From UBA3064 sp023258775 (lineage in GTDB: Bacteria; Pseudomonadota; Gammaproteobacteria; Burkholderiales; Burkholderiaceae_E): DNA of 27,569 nucleotides. The notes beneath the pieces are model-generated. The model was not told where the DNA came from and did no database searches. It saw only the letters and a program-made list of their open reading frames with translations. Positions 14,387-22,977 of the stretch are shown here, in pieces. The translations under genes were made by a program, and so were the position numbers. The first letter of the stretch is position 1; each line of letters starts with the position of its first letter. The stretch covers positions 1-27,569 of the forward strand of contig JBIKXS010000041.1 in NCBI GenBank assembly GCA_044355655.1, in the 5' to 3' direction.

Positions 14387-16005
14387 GCGAGGCAACAGAG
14401 GGCGCTACCCATCACCGGCACCGAGCACCACCCGATTGGGGAACGGTTCCACTAAGGCACTGGCTCTATCGATGGCTACTTGATGCTGAAACCGATGGTA
14501 ATCACCAGGCTGCTGTTGATCGTTTCATCGCATTTTTAATTGTTGCAAACCTTGCCGCTCTTGTTTTTGAGCACGTTCCTGCGATCTACGGCCCCTACAA
14601 AGATTGGTTTCACTGGTTTGACATCGCTTCGGTTGCGATCTTCACTGTTGAATACCTTGCCCGCTTTTATTTAGCACCGGAAGACGCAGAGTTTGCTAAG
14701 CAAAAGAATCCACGCTTAAGCTATGTTTCCAGCCCCTTCGCACTGATCGATTTAGCGGCGATTCTTCCTTTTTATCTTGCTGCCTTCGTCAACATCGATT
14801 TACGAATGCTCCGAGCACTTCGATTGCTTCGAATTCTAAAACTTTTCCGAGTACTCATCCCAGCCGTTAAAGAATTTCAATTATTAAATCAAGGTCGAAG
14901 TTTCAGGCAAAAAGTCCATGCACTGGTTTGGCCCGGCGAATTCGGTGGGCGCCTCCATGATTATTTTGATACCTTCATCATGGTATGGGTCGTCGTTTCG
15001 GTCACCGCCGTTGTTCTCGAGTCTGTTGCGTCGATTCACTACATACTTAATCTTGAATTCATCATTCTCGACACGATTGCTGTTGGCGTATTCACGCTCG
15101 AATATTTAATGCGTGTTTATTCGGTTGTCGAAACCAAGGGATTTCGGCATCCAATCGCAGGACGACTTCGTTACGCAAAAACCGGCAATGCACTTGTCGA
15201 CTTATTGGCAGTTCTGCCATTCTTTTTAGAGGCGTTTCTCCATCACCTATTTGATCTTCGATTCTTGCGAGTTTTTCGTTTATTGCGATTACTTAAACTC
15301 ACAAAATACACGGGTGCAACCTCAACACTCGTGATCGTCGTCAAACGCGAATGGCCAGTGATGGCAGCGGCAACATTCATTATGCTGCTGCTTGTAGTGC
15401 TCACCGCGAGTCTTGGCTATCTCTTTGAGCATGAAGCGCAACCTGATAAGTTTGAGAATATTCCGGCATCGATTTACTGGGCTGTGATTACGCTTGCTTC
15501 TGTCGGTTATGGCGATATTTCGCCGGTTACGCCGATTGGTCGAATCATGACGATTGTTCTTGCCCTACTTGGTATTGGTATTTTCGCGATCCCTGCAGCG
15601 CTCTTGTCATCTGCCTTCAGCGACCAGCTTCGTATTGAGCGGGAAACGCTAGCGAATGAACTCTACGCCATGATGGCCGATGGCCATATCTCGACCGATG
15701 AGCAAGAAACAATCGACCGTGAAGCGAAGCGCTTGCACCTAAGCCGCGATGAAGTGAATCGATTAATTGAAAAGGCCAGACGGGAACGCGAGCTCAAGGA
15801 TGACCACACTGGATTGACCATTACCAAGCTTGTTGAGCGACCTGATATCGCGATTGAGCGTTACCGAGAGCTTGTCGGTCAGATGCGCCAGATTGCACTT
15901 ATGGTTGACAAACCGACCATGGACAAACTCGTCGATGATCCTGATTGCACGACTGCCTTTGAACGCAGGATCTGGCGATCGCTGCGTGACGATATCAAAA
16001 ACTAG
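14383..16005 (+). CDS. Tandem voltage-sensor K+ channel (VSD-VSD-pore)
   Basis: A 540-residue ion channel with two complete voltage-sensor domains before a single pore. VSD1 (about 45-160) has S2 FTVEYLARFY, S3 LIDLAAILPF and an S4 with positive residues every third position: R141, R144, R147, R150, K153, R156. VSD2 (about 192-310) repeats the plan with FTLEYLMRVY, LVDLLAVLPF and R293, R296, R299, R302, K305, K308. S5 (about 325-348), a pore helix and the filter TLASVGYGD (370-378) follow, then S6 (about 386-409); the GYG filter indicates K+ selectivity. The cytoplasmic tail is helical, with an ADGHISTDEQ segment (432-441) of TerB/EF-hand-like flavour. Known Kv channels carry one sensor per pore. 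The GTG start overlaps the upstream stop (GTGA). The gene converges on kup, 15 bp away. Confidence 0.9.
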   Translation: MSEATEGATHHRHRAPPDWGTVPLRHWLYRWLLDAETDGNHQAAVDRFIAFLIVANLAALVFEHVPAIYGPYKDWFHWFDIASVAIFTVEYLARFYLAPEDAEFAKQKNPRLSYVSSPFALIDLAAILPFYLAAFVNIDLRMLRALRLLRILKLFRVLIPAVKEFQLLNQGRSFRQKVHALVWPGEFGGRLHDYFDTFIMVWVVVSVTAVVLESVASIHYILNLEFIILDTIAVGVFTLEYLMRVYSVVETKGFRHPIAGRLRYAKTGNALVDLLAVLPFFLEAFLHHLFDLRFLRVFRLLRLLKLTKYTGATSTLVIVVKREWPVMAAATFIMLLLVVLTASLGYLFEHEAQPDKFENIPASIYWAVITLASVGYGDISPVTPIGRIMTIVLALLGIGIFAIPAALLSSAFSDQLRIERETLANELYAMMADGHISTDEQETIDREAKRLHLSRDEVNRLIEKARRERELKDDHTGLTITKLVERPDIAIERYRELVGQMRQIALMVDKPTMDKLVDDPDCTTAFERRIWRSLRDDIKN

Positions 16006-16020
16006 TGGGTATTTTCGCCC

Positions 16021-17904
16021 TTAAATTTCTACCTTGCTCCCAAGCTCAACCACCGAGCCCATCGGTAATTTGAGAAAATCTGCAGCACCGCTTGCATTGA
16101 GATGCATTTGCGCGAAGAGCTTTTCTCGCCATTGCGACATGGCACCTCCAATTGTGGGAATCACGATGTCCCGTGACAGAAAATAACTTGTCAGCATAGG
16201 GTCCATTGGTACGCCGTGTAATCGCATTGCCTCGAGCGCTGCTGGAAGATTTGGATCGTTCTTGAATCCATAATTTACCAACACCTCCCAGGACTCATTA
16301 CCTAAAGCGCGAATCTCAAGCCTTGACTGGTCCTCAATCCAGGGAAGCTCATGATTGCGAACGGTGACAAAAAGATTAAATTGGTGCAGTACCTTGTTGT
16401 GCTTCAAATTATGTAGAAGTGCATTAGGAACGATACCGATCTGACTGGTCAGAAAAACAGCAATGCCCTCAACCCTTGTTGGCGGACTAATGTGAATTGA
16501 TTCAAGAAACAATCCAAGACTGATCGAATGATCACGAAGCGCATCATTCAATAGGCTTCGCCCGTCGTACCAGGTGCGCATCAACAAATACACTGCTGCG
16601 CCAATCGCTAAAGGAAACCATCCACCTTCTAGAAACTTGAGCAGGTTTGAAGCGAAAAACAACAAATCGACAACGAAAAAGAAGCTCGTCGCCGTCACGC
16701 ACAATAGCCAGGAGTAATGCCAGCCGAATCGAATCACAAAGAATGTGAGTACGGTGGTGATCAGCATGTCAAGCGTTACCGCAATACCATAAGCTGCCGC
16801 AAGGTTTGAAGAAGACTTAAATAGTCCAACGGCAAGGGCAATGGCGCAAAACAAGCTCCAATTAACAAAGGGAATGTAAATCTGCCCCGTATCTCGCTCA
16901 CTCGTGTGGATCACCTGCATGCGTGGCAGATAGCCGAGCTGTATCACTTGTTTGGTAACGCTGAATGCGCCCGAAATCAGCGCTTGCGAGGCAATCACGG
17001 TGGCTACCGTGGCTAGGATGACAAGGGGCAGCAGCAACCACGAAGGCGCAAGCGAGAAAAAGGGATTCTTCACCGCCTCAGGATTACTCAGTAAGACTGC
17101 ACCCTGACCCAAATAATTGAGGACAAGGGCAGGCATAACCAGTGCAAACCAAGCAAGTCGAATCGGCTTGCGGCCAAAGTGCCCCATGTCTGCGTAAAGC
17201 GCTTCTCCGCCAGTCACACAAAGCACCACTGCACCCAATAAAATAAAACTCAGGCCCGGATTTGTAAGTACAAAAACAATAGCGTAATACGGACTGATTG
17301 CCAGCAGAATCTCTGGCGTATCGGCAATATGGTAAATACCCAAGGCTGCAATAACAACAAACCATACGAAGGTGATTGGCCCAAAAAAACGACCAATACC
17401 TGCGGTCCCTCGACGCTGAAGCGCAAAAAGTGCAAGCAATATAATCAGGGTGCTTGGTAGCACCGCTTGGGTAAGCGCAGGTGAAATCAGTTCCAGACCT
17501 TCAACAGCCGAGAGAACCGAGATGGCCGGCGTTATCACGCCATCGCCATAAAAAAGGCAGGTTCCAAAAATGCCAATCAGAAACAAGAAGCGTTTCAAGC
17601 CAGGCCGATCACCGACCGACTCACTGGCGAGTGCCAGCATCGCTACAAGTCCACCCTCCCCACGATTATCTGCACGCAAGACAAGACTGACGTACTTTAG
17701 GGAAACGATGACCGTCAGTGTCCAGACAAGTAGCGAAAGAACGCCAAAAATATTGGCCCGACTTAGTTCAAGATGTCCTGCGCCGAAGATTTCCTTCATC
17801 GCATAAAGCACACTTGTTCCAATATCGCCGTAAACAACCCCCAGCGCTGCGAGCGTGAGGCTAGCTAGCTTGGTATGAGACCCTTGAGGAGACGTTGCGT
17901 TCAT
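16021..17904 (-). CDS. kup: Kup-type low-affinity potassium uptake transporter
   Basis: A K+/H+ symporter of the KUP/HAK/KT family, 627 residues from the chosen start (E. coli Kup is 622). The family signature GVVYGDIGTS lies near the N-terminus but continues VLYA, where most members have PLYA. Other family segments are visible: FGTCLFYGDGVITPAISVLSAVEGL, TGGEALYADMGHFG, and SQALISGAFSVTKQ with IQLGYLPR. About twelve hydrophobic segments occupy the first 440 residues and a hydrophilic C-terminal domain follows. I chose the ATG at 17904, where the protein then begins like other Kup proteins. A TTG 14 codons earlier (17946) keeps the frame open, and neither start has a clear ribosome site. Its position beside a K+ channel suggests the two share a role in K+ balance. 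Confidence 0.95.
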   Translation of the reverse strand: MNATSPQGSHTKLASLTLAALGVVYGDIGTSVLYAMKEIFGAGHLELSRANIFGVLSLLVWTLTVIVSLKYVSLVLRADNRGEGGLVAMLALASESVGDRPGLKRFLFLIGIFGTCLFYGDGVITPAISVLSAVEGLELISPALTQAVLPSTLIILLALFALQRRGTAGIGRFFGPITFVWFVVIAALGIYHIADTPEILLAISPYYAIVFVLTNPGLSFILLGAVVLCVTGGEALYADMGHFGRKPIRLAWFALVMPALVLNYLGQGAVLLSNPEAVKNPFFSLAPSWLLLPLVILATVATVIASQALISGAFSVTKQVIQLGYLPRMQVIHTSERDTGQIYIPFVNWSLFCAIALAVGLFKSSSNLAAAYGIAVTLDMLITTVLTFFVIRFGWHYSWLLCVTATSFFFVVDLLFFASNLLKFLEGGWFPLAIGAAVYLLMRTWYDGRSLLNDALRDHSISLGLFLESIHISPPTRVEGIAVFLTSQIGIVPNALLHNLKHNKVLHQFNLFVTVRNHELPWIEDQSRLEIRALGNESWEVLVNYGFKNDPNLPAALEAMRLHGVPMDPMLTSYFLSRDIVIPTIGGAMSQWREKLFAQMHLNASGAADFLKLPMGSVVELGSKVEI

Positions 17905-18090
17905 GCTGCGGTGCAGTACTTTGCCCCGGTTGCCCACCTGGGTCAAGCCCTTACGGTATGATTGAAAAGCGATGCTTGTCGTCTCTTGCGGGCTGTCCTA
18001 AAAATAGACAATGACGGTTTTTAGATCCCGCCAAGCTGTGCGAAAATGTCGAGCTTTCCGATAACCACCGAGGATCCAAGGAGAACAAGG

Positions 18091-18375
18091 GTGAACAAGG
18101 GCGAACTTATCGAGATCATTGCGCAAGAAGCCGACCTGAGCAAAGCTGCAGCGGGGCGCGCCCTCGAAGCGATCCTGAGCAATATCGTTAAAACGGTGGC
18201 CAAGAAGCAAGATGTACAAATTACTGGATTCGGGTCGTTTAAAGCAGTGAAGCGGCCAGCGCGTACAGGGCGCAATCCTTCGACGGGCGTAGCAATCAAG
18301 ATCGCAGCAACAACGGTGCCGCGATTTACGGCAGGCACAGCATTTAAGGCAGCTGTAGCAAAAAAGAAGGCCTAA
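18091..18375 (+). CDS. HU-family nucleoid-associated DNA-binding protein
   Basis: A 94-residue basic protein that bends DNA and compacts the nucleoid. It begins MNKGELIEIIAQEADLSKAAAG (GTG start), and the HU/IHF signature GFGSFKAVKRPARTGRNPSTG covers about 47-67, including the DNA-intercalating arm with its RNP motif. A short Lys-rich tail, VAKKKA, closes the protein. I chose the GTG at 18091 because AAGGAG lies 8 nt upstream and the sequence then matches HU proteins exactly; an in-frame ATG 15 codons earlier has no such support. HU rather than IHF is favoured by the arm sequence. It is a single gene, not obviously part of an operon. Confidence 0.95.
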   Translation: MNKGELIEIIAQEADLSKAAAGRALEAILSNIVKTVAKKQDVQITGFGSFKAVKRPARTGRNPSTGVAIKIAATTVPRFTAGTAFKAAVAKKKA

Positions 18376-18398
18376 AAAAGGGGCCCGATAAAGGGCCT
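18374..18398 (-). terminator. Probable Rho-independent terminator of the receptor gene
   Basis: On the minus strand GGCCC-TTTATC-GGGCC is followed by CC and six T residues (complement of the A-run at 18374-18379). It lies about 115 bp downstream of the receptor stop codon and overlaps the end of the HU gene. Read on the plus strand the hairpin lacks a T-run, so it mainly serves the minus-strand transcript. Confidence 0.55.
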
Positions 18399-18419
18399 CG
18401 AGTCTTAAGGCAATCCATG

Positions 18420-18461
18420 TTTTCCGGCCATTGTTTTCCGGCTATTGTTTTCTGGCCATTG
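18420..18461. repeat. Three-copy 14-bp tandem repeat
   Basis: TTTTCCGGCCATTG, TTTTCCGGCTATTG and TTTTCTGGCCATTG follow each other without gaps between the convergent HU and receptor genes. Each unit differs from the first at one base. A hairpin GTGGC/GCCAC lies just beyond. Function unknown. Confidence 0.75.
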
Positions 18462-18512
18462 TACGGTGGCACTCGAAAGCGCCACGCTAAAGCCCAGGGC
18501 TGACGGACTCAG

Positions 18513-19571
18513 TTATGCCTTTTTCAACAGTCCAAGTGCTTCGATCAGCTTTCTTTCCGCTTCAAGCGTTTGCTTGGCCCAGGAAAGATAATCCTCACTA
18601 TTTTTATACCAATACTCCTGATCAAGGGTATCGAGCATCTTCATGTGTTCTGGATCATCAAGCGCCTTGCGAAATGCATCATGCAAGAGCTTTTGAATGC
18701 GGGCATCCATGCCCTTTGGCGCGACAATGCCATAGGGAGAATTTGACACTATCCCGTAGCCCAACTCTTTGGCGGTTGGTGCATAGGCCCAGCGTTTGGT
18801 CCGACGTTCGCCAAAGGTCATCAGCAAGCGCATCTTTCCCGCATCAACATTAGGCCCCCAGCCTGTTGCATCTGATAGTGCGTCGGTATGACCGCCAAGT
18901 AATGCCAGTGTATTTTCTGAGTTTCCCTTGAACGGAACATGGAGAAACCTGGCACCAGTGCGCATACCCAGTTCCTCAATCACCAAATGCGGGGTGGTGC
19001 CCGTACCCGTGTTACCCACCGACAGTTTCTCAGGATTTGCCTTAGCAAAGTCGACCATTTCCTGGATTGTTTTGAATCTTGAATCAGCGCGAACCGTGAT
19101 TCCAAAGGTATAACCGGTCAGGCCAATGATATAAGTAAAATCACGAATTGGGTCCCATGACACAGCTTGCATGTGTGGAATCCGAAACGCACTCATTGGA
19201 AGTTGTGCAAGTGTGTAGCCATCGGGTTTCGCGGTTGCAGCCATTGTCGATGGTCCCAGCATGCCGCCTGCCCCGGGCTTGTTTTCAACCACAATTGTCT
19301 GCCCAAGATATTTACCAGCAATTTCGGCAAACTTTCTCAAATGCCGATCAGTCGATCCTCCAGGAGGCCATGGAACGATTAAGTTAACGGGCTTTGTAGG
19401 ATATGCGGGGGCCGCCCCAGTTTGCGCCTGAACCATGCCGGCACCCAAAGCCATGGCGCCCGCCGAAATACTTGCGGTGCTAAGGACAAGCCCAGTGTTT
19501 AAGGCCTGACCAAGTATTTGTCTTCTCGATTGCTTAAACTGATGACCTTGAATCACAGGCGTATGCTTCAT
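18513..19571 (-). CDS. Bug/TctC-family periplasmic solute receptor with Tat signal
   Basis: A 352-residue periplasmic binding protein of the tripartite tricarboxylate transporter (TTT) receptor family, greatly expanded in Burkholderiales. The N-terminus has a twin-arginine motif (QSRRQILGQ, 14-22) and a hydrophobic stretch ending MVQAQT, so Tat export is likely. The mature part shows family hallmarks: YPTKPVNLIVPWPPGGSTD at about 56-74, VVENKPGAGG with a Gly-rich turn, KPDGYTL, VPFKG and AYGIVAPKGMD-like NSPYGIVAPKGMD. GAGAGG lies before the ATG. No TctA/TctB membrane genes are nearby, so it is an orphan receptor, as is usual in these bacteria. The ligand is unknown; the upstream amidohydrolase suggests a carboxylated C-N compound, which is speculation. 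Confidence 0.92.
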   Translation of the reverse strand: MKHTPVIQGHQFKQSRRQILGQALNTGLVLSTASISAGAMALGAGMVQAQTGAAPAYPTKPVNLIVPWPPGGSTDRHLRKFAEIAGKYLGQTIVVENKPGAGGMLGPSTMAATAKPDGYTLAQLPMSAFRIPHMQAVSWDPIRDFTYIIGLTGYTFGITVRADSRFKTIQEMVDFAKANPEKLSVGNTGTGTTPHLVIEELGMRTGARFLHVPFKGNSENTLALLGGHTDALSDATGWGPNVDAGKMRLLMTFGERRTKRWAYAPTAKELGYGIVSNSPYGIVAPKGMDARIQKLLHDAFRKALDDPEHMKMLDTLDQEYWYKNSEDYLSWAKQTLEAERKLIEALGLLKKA

Positions 19572-19672
19572 GACGATAACCTCTCCATCATTAAATTATG
19601 AATAAATTATATAGATTTATACGTTATTTAATATGTTATTAGATTTTTAATATGCATCCGTAAATATTTATA
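19572..19672 (-). promoter_or_regulatory. AT-rich promoter region of the receptor gene
   Basis: The stretch between the amidohydrolase stop and the receptor start is strikingly A/T-rich, especially 19590-19670, in a window of about 50% GC. On the minus strand a perfect TATAAT lies at 19606-19611, about 35 bp before the ATG. No good -35 is evident; the A/T tracts upstream could act as an UP element. This suggests the receptor has its own promoter despite being downstream of two genes on the same strand. Confidence 0.45.
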
Positions 19673-20902
19673 TTACAAATGCTCGGCGAGCATCGCTGCA
19701 ACCGCCGATGCCATCACCTGACAGCCTAACACCAGATCATCCTTATGACTATCCTCCGCAAAGTCGTGACTAATGCCATTAATGGACGGAATAAATAGCA
19801 TAGCGCTCGGCATCAATGAAGCCATGATGCCGGCATCATGGAAGGCACCACTTGGCAGGTGCATCCAGGAATCGGGCGCATGAGCCTGAGCGGCTTGTTC
19901 TAAATACTGATAGAGCGATGCACTCATGCGGCTAGGCTTAATCGGCGATCGCGCCTCGACAAGCTCAATATCGACACTCGAGGCCTTCATCATTACCTCT
20001 CTCACCTGCTGGGCAAGCGATGTAAAAAGCTCAAGCTGAGATTCCTTGGCATCTCGAAACTGCAGGTCAAGCTCAGCATAGCCTGGGATGATGGATGTTG
20101 CGTTAGGTATAAGCTTTACCCGCCCCATTGTCCAAACGCTTCGCGCCGCAGCCTCTGCGGCAAAGCGCTGATTAATCCGATAAGCAAACTCATAAAGTGC
20201 TGTCGACGCGTCCCTGCGCATGGACATCATGGTCGTACCTGCGTGGTTCTGCTGTCCCCTAAAGATTGCTTTCAGGCTGCGCACACCAACAATATCGGTC
20301 ACAATACCGAGTCGCTTTGCTTGTGCTTCAAGCGTTGGACCCTGTTCGATATGCGCTTCCAAAAACCCGAGATAACGCTTCGGATCAAGTTGCTCACGTG
20401 GTGTATCCGATAGGCCTGCAAGCTTTATCGCATCAATAAGCCTGATGCCGTCCTTATCAACTGCGTCTTGTTCGGCTTGATGATCGAGCGTCCCGCAAAG
20501 CGATCGACTCCCAAGACAACCGAGAAATCGCGACTCTTCGTCCTGCAGTGCAACGATGTCGACGGCAAGATGGCGATGCGCCGGAGACTCTGAAAGAGTT
20601 CTTGCGACTTCAAGTGCATAGATGACACCCATGGCACCGTCGAGCCACCCGCCGGTAGGTTGGGAATCGGCGTGAGATCCAATGAGCATGGCCTTACCAG
20701 GATTACGCGAATAGCCCAGCACATTACCAACCCCATCGATCACACTTCTCAGGCCAGCCTGTTTAAACTGCTCACGCAACCAATGCCGAGCTTGAATGTC
20801 TGCCTCACTAAATGCTGGCCTGACAACACCCGATGCCTGTTCACCAAAGCGACGGAGTTGATCTAAATCCTCTAGCAATCTGGCGGCATTAATCGTTGGC
20901 AT
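19673..20902 (-). CDS. M20-family N-carbamoyl-amino-acid/allantoate amidohydrolase (hydantoinase/carbamoylase family)
   Basis: A cytoplasmic binuclear metallo-amidohydrolase of 409 residues that hydrolyses the carbamoyl or ureido C-N bond of substrates such as N-carbamoyl-L-amino acids, beta-ureidopropionate or allantoate. Metal ligands match the family: H77 in GSHADS, D88 in GGWLDGAMGV, E123 in QDEESRF, H184 in AHIEQGP, and the C-terminal His in GISHDFAED. The dimerisation domain contains NHAGTTMMSMRRDA. I chose the ATG at 20902 (MPTINAARLLEDL) because it gives the usual N-terminus; an upstream extension runs into the rhodanese gene. The start overlaps the rhodanese end by 14 bp, so the two are co-transcribed. 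The exact substrate cannot be read from sequence. Confidence 0.9.
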   Translation of the reverse strand: MPTINAARLLEDLDQLRRFGEQASGVVRPAFSEADIQARHWLREQFKQAGLRSVIDGVGNVLGYSRNPGKAMLIGSHADSQPTGGWLDGAMGVIYALEVARTLSESPAHRHLAVDIVALQDEESRFLGCLGSRSLCGTLDHQAEQDAVDKDGIRLIDAIKLAGLSDTPREQLDPKRYLGFLEAHIEQGPTLEAQAKRLGIVTDIVGVRSLKAIFRGQQNHAGTTMMSMRRDASTALYEFAYRINQRFAAEAAARSVWTMGRVKLIPNATSIIPGYAELDLQFRDAKESQLELFTSLAQQVREVMMKASSVDIELVEARSPIKPSRMSASLYQYLEQAAQAHAPDSWMHLPSGAFHDAGIMASLMPSAMLFIPSINGISHDFAEDSHKDDLVLGCQVMASAVAAMLAEHL

Positions 20903-21344
20903 CTTGGGCTGCCGGTTTCGCAGATTCGGACCTATGATGCTGATAGCTGATAACCTCCGCCTGCGCTGCTTTCCACGCGGTAAAGCCACCATCCATATGA
21001 GCGATCTTCGTCATGCCCATATCTTGCAAGGTTTTTGCGGCTAATGCACTTCGCCAGCCACCGCCACAGAACAATACAAATTCTTTGTCTTCATCGGCAA
21101 AGATCGATTTGAAATATGGCGACTCCGGATCTACCCAAAACTCAAGCATCCCGCGAGGTGCGTGTAATGCGCCCGGAATGCTTCCCTCTCGTTCCAGCTC
21201 GCGCACATCCCGGATATCCACGAGTTGTAGCGATATATCGGGACGATCCCGAGATCGACGCTCGATAATTTGATCAACGCTATAAGTTATAACTTCTAAG
21301 AGTGCATCGTCGACGAGCCTGCGAAAACCTCGGGTGATTGGCAT
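20889..21344 (-). CDS. Single-domain rhodanese-like protein
   Basis: A 151-residue cytoplasmic rhodanese-homology protein. The domain (about 20-130) contains LVDIRDVRELEREGSIPGALHAPRG, the active-site loop CGGGWRS with the catalytic Cys at about 93, and MDGGFTAWK near its end. An intact CxxxxRS loop means sulfurtransferase activity is possible, with thiosulfate or a persulfide as donor. It is the first gene of a minus-strand operon and overlaps the amidohydrolase by 14 bp. The connection between sulfur transfer and amide hydrolysis is not obvious. No signal peptide is present. An acidic tail (SAKPAAQDAND) ends the protein. Confidence 0.9.
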   Translation of the reverse strand: MPITRGFRRLVDDALLEVITYSVDQIIERRSRDRPDISLQLVDIRDVRELEREGSIPGALHAPRGMLEFWVDPESPYFKSIFADEDKEFVLFCGGGWRSALAAKTLQDMGMTKIAHMDGGFTAWKAAQAEVISYQHHRSESAKPAAQDAND

Positions 21345-21630
21345 GCAGTGAATCTCCGTATCAGTCAGTCTTTAAAATGCTTGCAAGTCGAAGCGAGTCA
21401 GAAGGCCCTTAAAGGATCGGCCAAGTATGACCAGTCTTAATCGCCATAGAGCATCGAAAATCCGCAACAGCGCAGACGTTACAAGAAAACCTGTCGATCG
21501 GTCTTGGATTAAATCCTAACTTTGATGCTTCATCAACCGAATCGACGGTTTCCGAACCCGAAGACTAGACAGTTGTTTTGCGCTGTGCTTATCTCCGGAC
21601 TTGCTGTCAATTCGCATTTAAGGAGAAAGT
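21345..21630. promoter_or_regulatory. Divergent intergenic region
   Basis: This 286-bp stretch separates the rhodanese/amidohydrolase operon from the ABC importer operon and must hold promoters for both. Only the ribosome site AAGGAG at 21620-21625, 5 nt before the binding-protein ATG, is clear. I found no strong -35/-10 pair, long palindrome or reading frame in it. Confidence 0.4.
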
Positions 21631-22944
21631 ATGAGCGAGAAAAAAAATCTGAGACAGATCAGTGATCACTGCGACCTTCAAGCAAACCCAAAGGTCGAGC
21701 ATGAGGAAAGCGCACGTCGCTCAGTTCTTAAGGGCGGAGCCGCGATCGCCGCAAGCGGCCTCGGCGGATTTCCCTTTATCAGCCGTTCTCAGTCAAATGT
21801 AATCAAGATCGGTCACCTCACGCCAAGGACAGGCTTTCTAGGCACTTTGGGTGAATATGCGGTTCAAGCCGCCGACCTTGCCATTGAAGAAATTAATGCT
21901 AAAGGCGGCATACTAGGGCGGAAAGTAGAATTGATCAAGGAAGATTCTGTCAACCCGCAAACTGCGTCGACCAAGGCAGAGCGCCTCATTGAGCGCGATA
22001 AAGTAGCCTGTATCGTTGGAGAGATCTCTTCAGCATCAGCACTCACGATTGCCCAGGTTGCCCAACGAACTAAAAACCTCTTTATCAACACTGGCGCAAA
22101 CTCTGACGCACTAAGGGGCTCAAACTGCAACAAATTCATGTTTCACGTTGAGAGCCAAAACTCAATGTACGTGAAAACGGTCGGGCGCTCTTTGCTCGCT
22201 CAAAACCGTGTCAAGGGAAAGCGCTGGTATTCCTTGACGGCTGACTATGCTTTTGGGCATGACCTGCTTAAAGTGGCGAGGCGATTCATGGAAGCCAATG
22301 GTGGGCAGTTTGCCGCCGACGAATTGGTACCTACTGATGCGGCCGACTTTTCAGCCTACTTGCTCAAGATTCGAGCGGCAAAGCCTGATTTGGTTATTTC
22401 AAATCTCGCCGGCGTTCAAATTACAAATTTTCTAAAACAGTATGCAGAATTTGGTCTTGATTTTCCCGTTGCGGGCTTTGGCTTCGATACCGCCGTTGCC
22501 TGGGGCGCTGGTCAGGGTAATTTTTTCGGTACCTGGCCACTGGTTTGGCATCACTTGATCAGCACGCCGGGTTCAAAGGCTTTTGTGCAGGCATTCACCA
22601 AAAAATACGGCAAACCTCCTGAGAACCAAGCCTGGGGTGACTACATCAGCATGCACATTCTTGCAAAAACGATGAACGACATTAAATCGACGGAGGCACC
22701 TCAGATCATTAGCCACTGGGAGAAAGGTGCCAAGTTTGATGTACTCAAGACCCGCGAGGGTTACTTCAGGGCCTATGATCATCAACTGATGCATGAGATG
22801 TATGCGGTTGAAGCCTTAAAGGCCAAGGACCTCAAGAACAAGTGGGATATCTACAAACCAAGCGATCCGGTACCTGCAGCCAACGAGAGCCTTGAGGTGA
22901 TTGCAGCAACCAAGGAGGAAAACACCTGCAATATGCCGGCTTAA
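21631..22944 (+). CDS. ABC-importer binding protein, branched-chain amino acid/amide type (Peripla_BP_6)
   Basis: A 437-residue periplasmic ligand-binding protein of the LivJ/UrtA/FmdD/AmiC-like family. A long N-region carries a twin-arginine motif (ARRSVLKGG, 28-36) followed by a hydrophobic stretch, so Tat export is likely. The fold begins IKIGHLTPRTGFLGTLGE, continues AVQAADLAIEEINAKGGILGRKVEL and shows ERDKVACIVG and WYSLTADYAFGHDL, all typical of the family. An isolated Cys pair (GSNCNKF and EENTCNMPA near the end) may form a disulfide. It is the first gene of the importer operon, separated from the permease by a strong stem-loop. The ligand is inferred to be a short amide, urea-like compound or amino acid from the nearby acetamidase and carbamoylase. 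Confidence 0.9.
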   Translation: MSEKKNLRQISDHCDLQANPKVEHEESARRSVLKGGAAIAASGLGGFPFISRSQSNVIKIGHLTPRTGFLGTLGEYAVQAADLAIEEINAKGGILGRKVELIKEDSVNPQTASTKAERLIERDKVACIVGEISSASALTIAQVAQRTKNLFINTGANSDALRGSNCNKFMFHVESQNSMYVKTVGRSLLAQNRVKGKRWYSLTADYAFGHDLLKVARRFMEANGGQFAADELVPTDAADFSAYLLKIRAAKPDLVISNLAGVQITNFLKQYAEFGLDFPVAGFGFDTAVAWGAGQGNFFGTWPLVWHHLISTPGSKAFVQAFTKKYGKPPENQAWGDYISMHILAKTMNDIKSTEAPQIISHWEKGAKFDVLKTREGYFRAYDHQLMHEMYAVEALKAKDLKNKWDIYKPSDPVPAANESLEVIAATKEENTCNMPA

Positions 22945-22977
22945 TCGTTATAAGCGGCAGACAGTTTTTGCTTTAAG

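Noticed and set aside
17905..17946. TTG start extending Kup by 14 residues
   Set aside because: The added residues do not resemble Kup N-termini and the putative ribosome site is too close. The ATG at 17904 fits the family better, although the extension cannot be excluded.
18513..19571. Complete tripartite tricarboxylate transporter
   Set aside because: Only the receptor gene is present; no TctA- or TctB-like membrane genes flank it.
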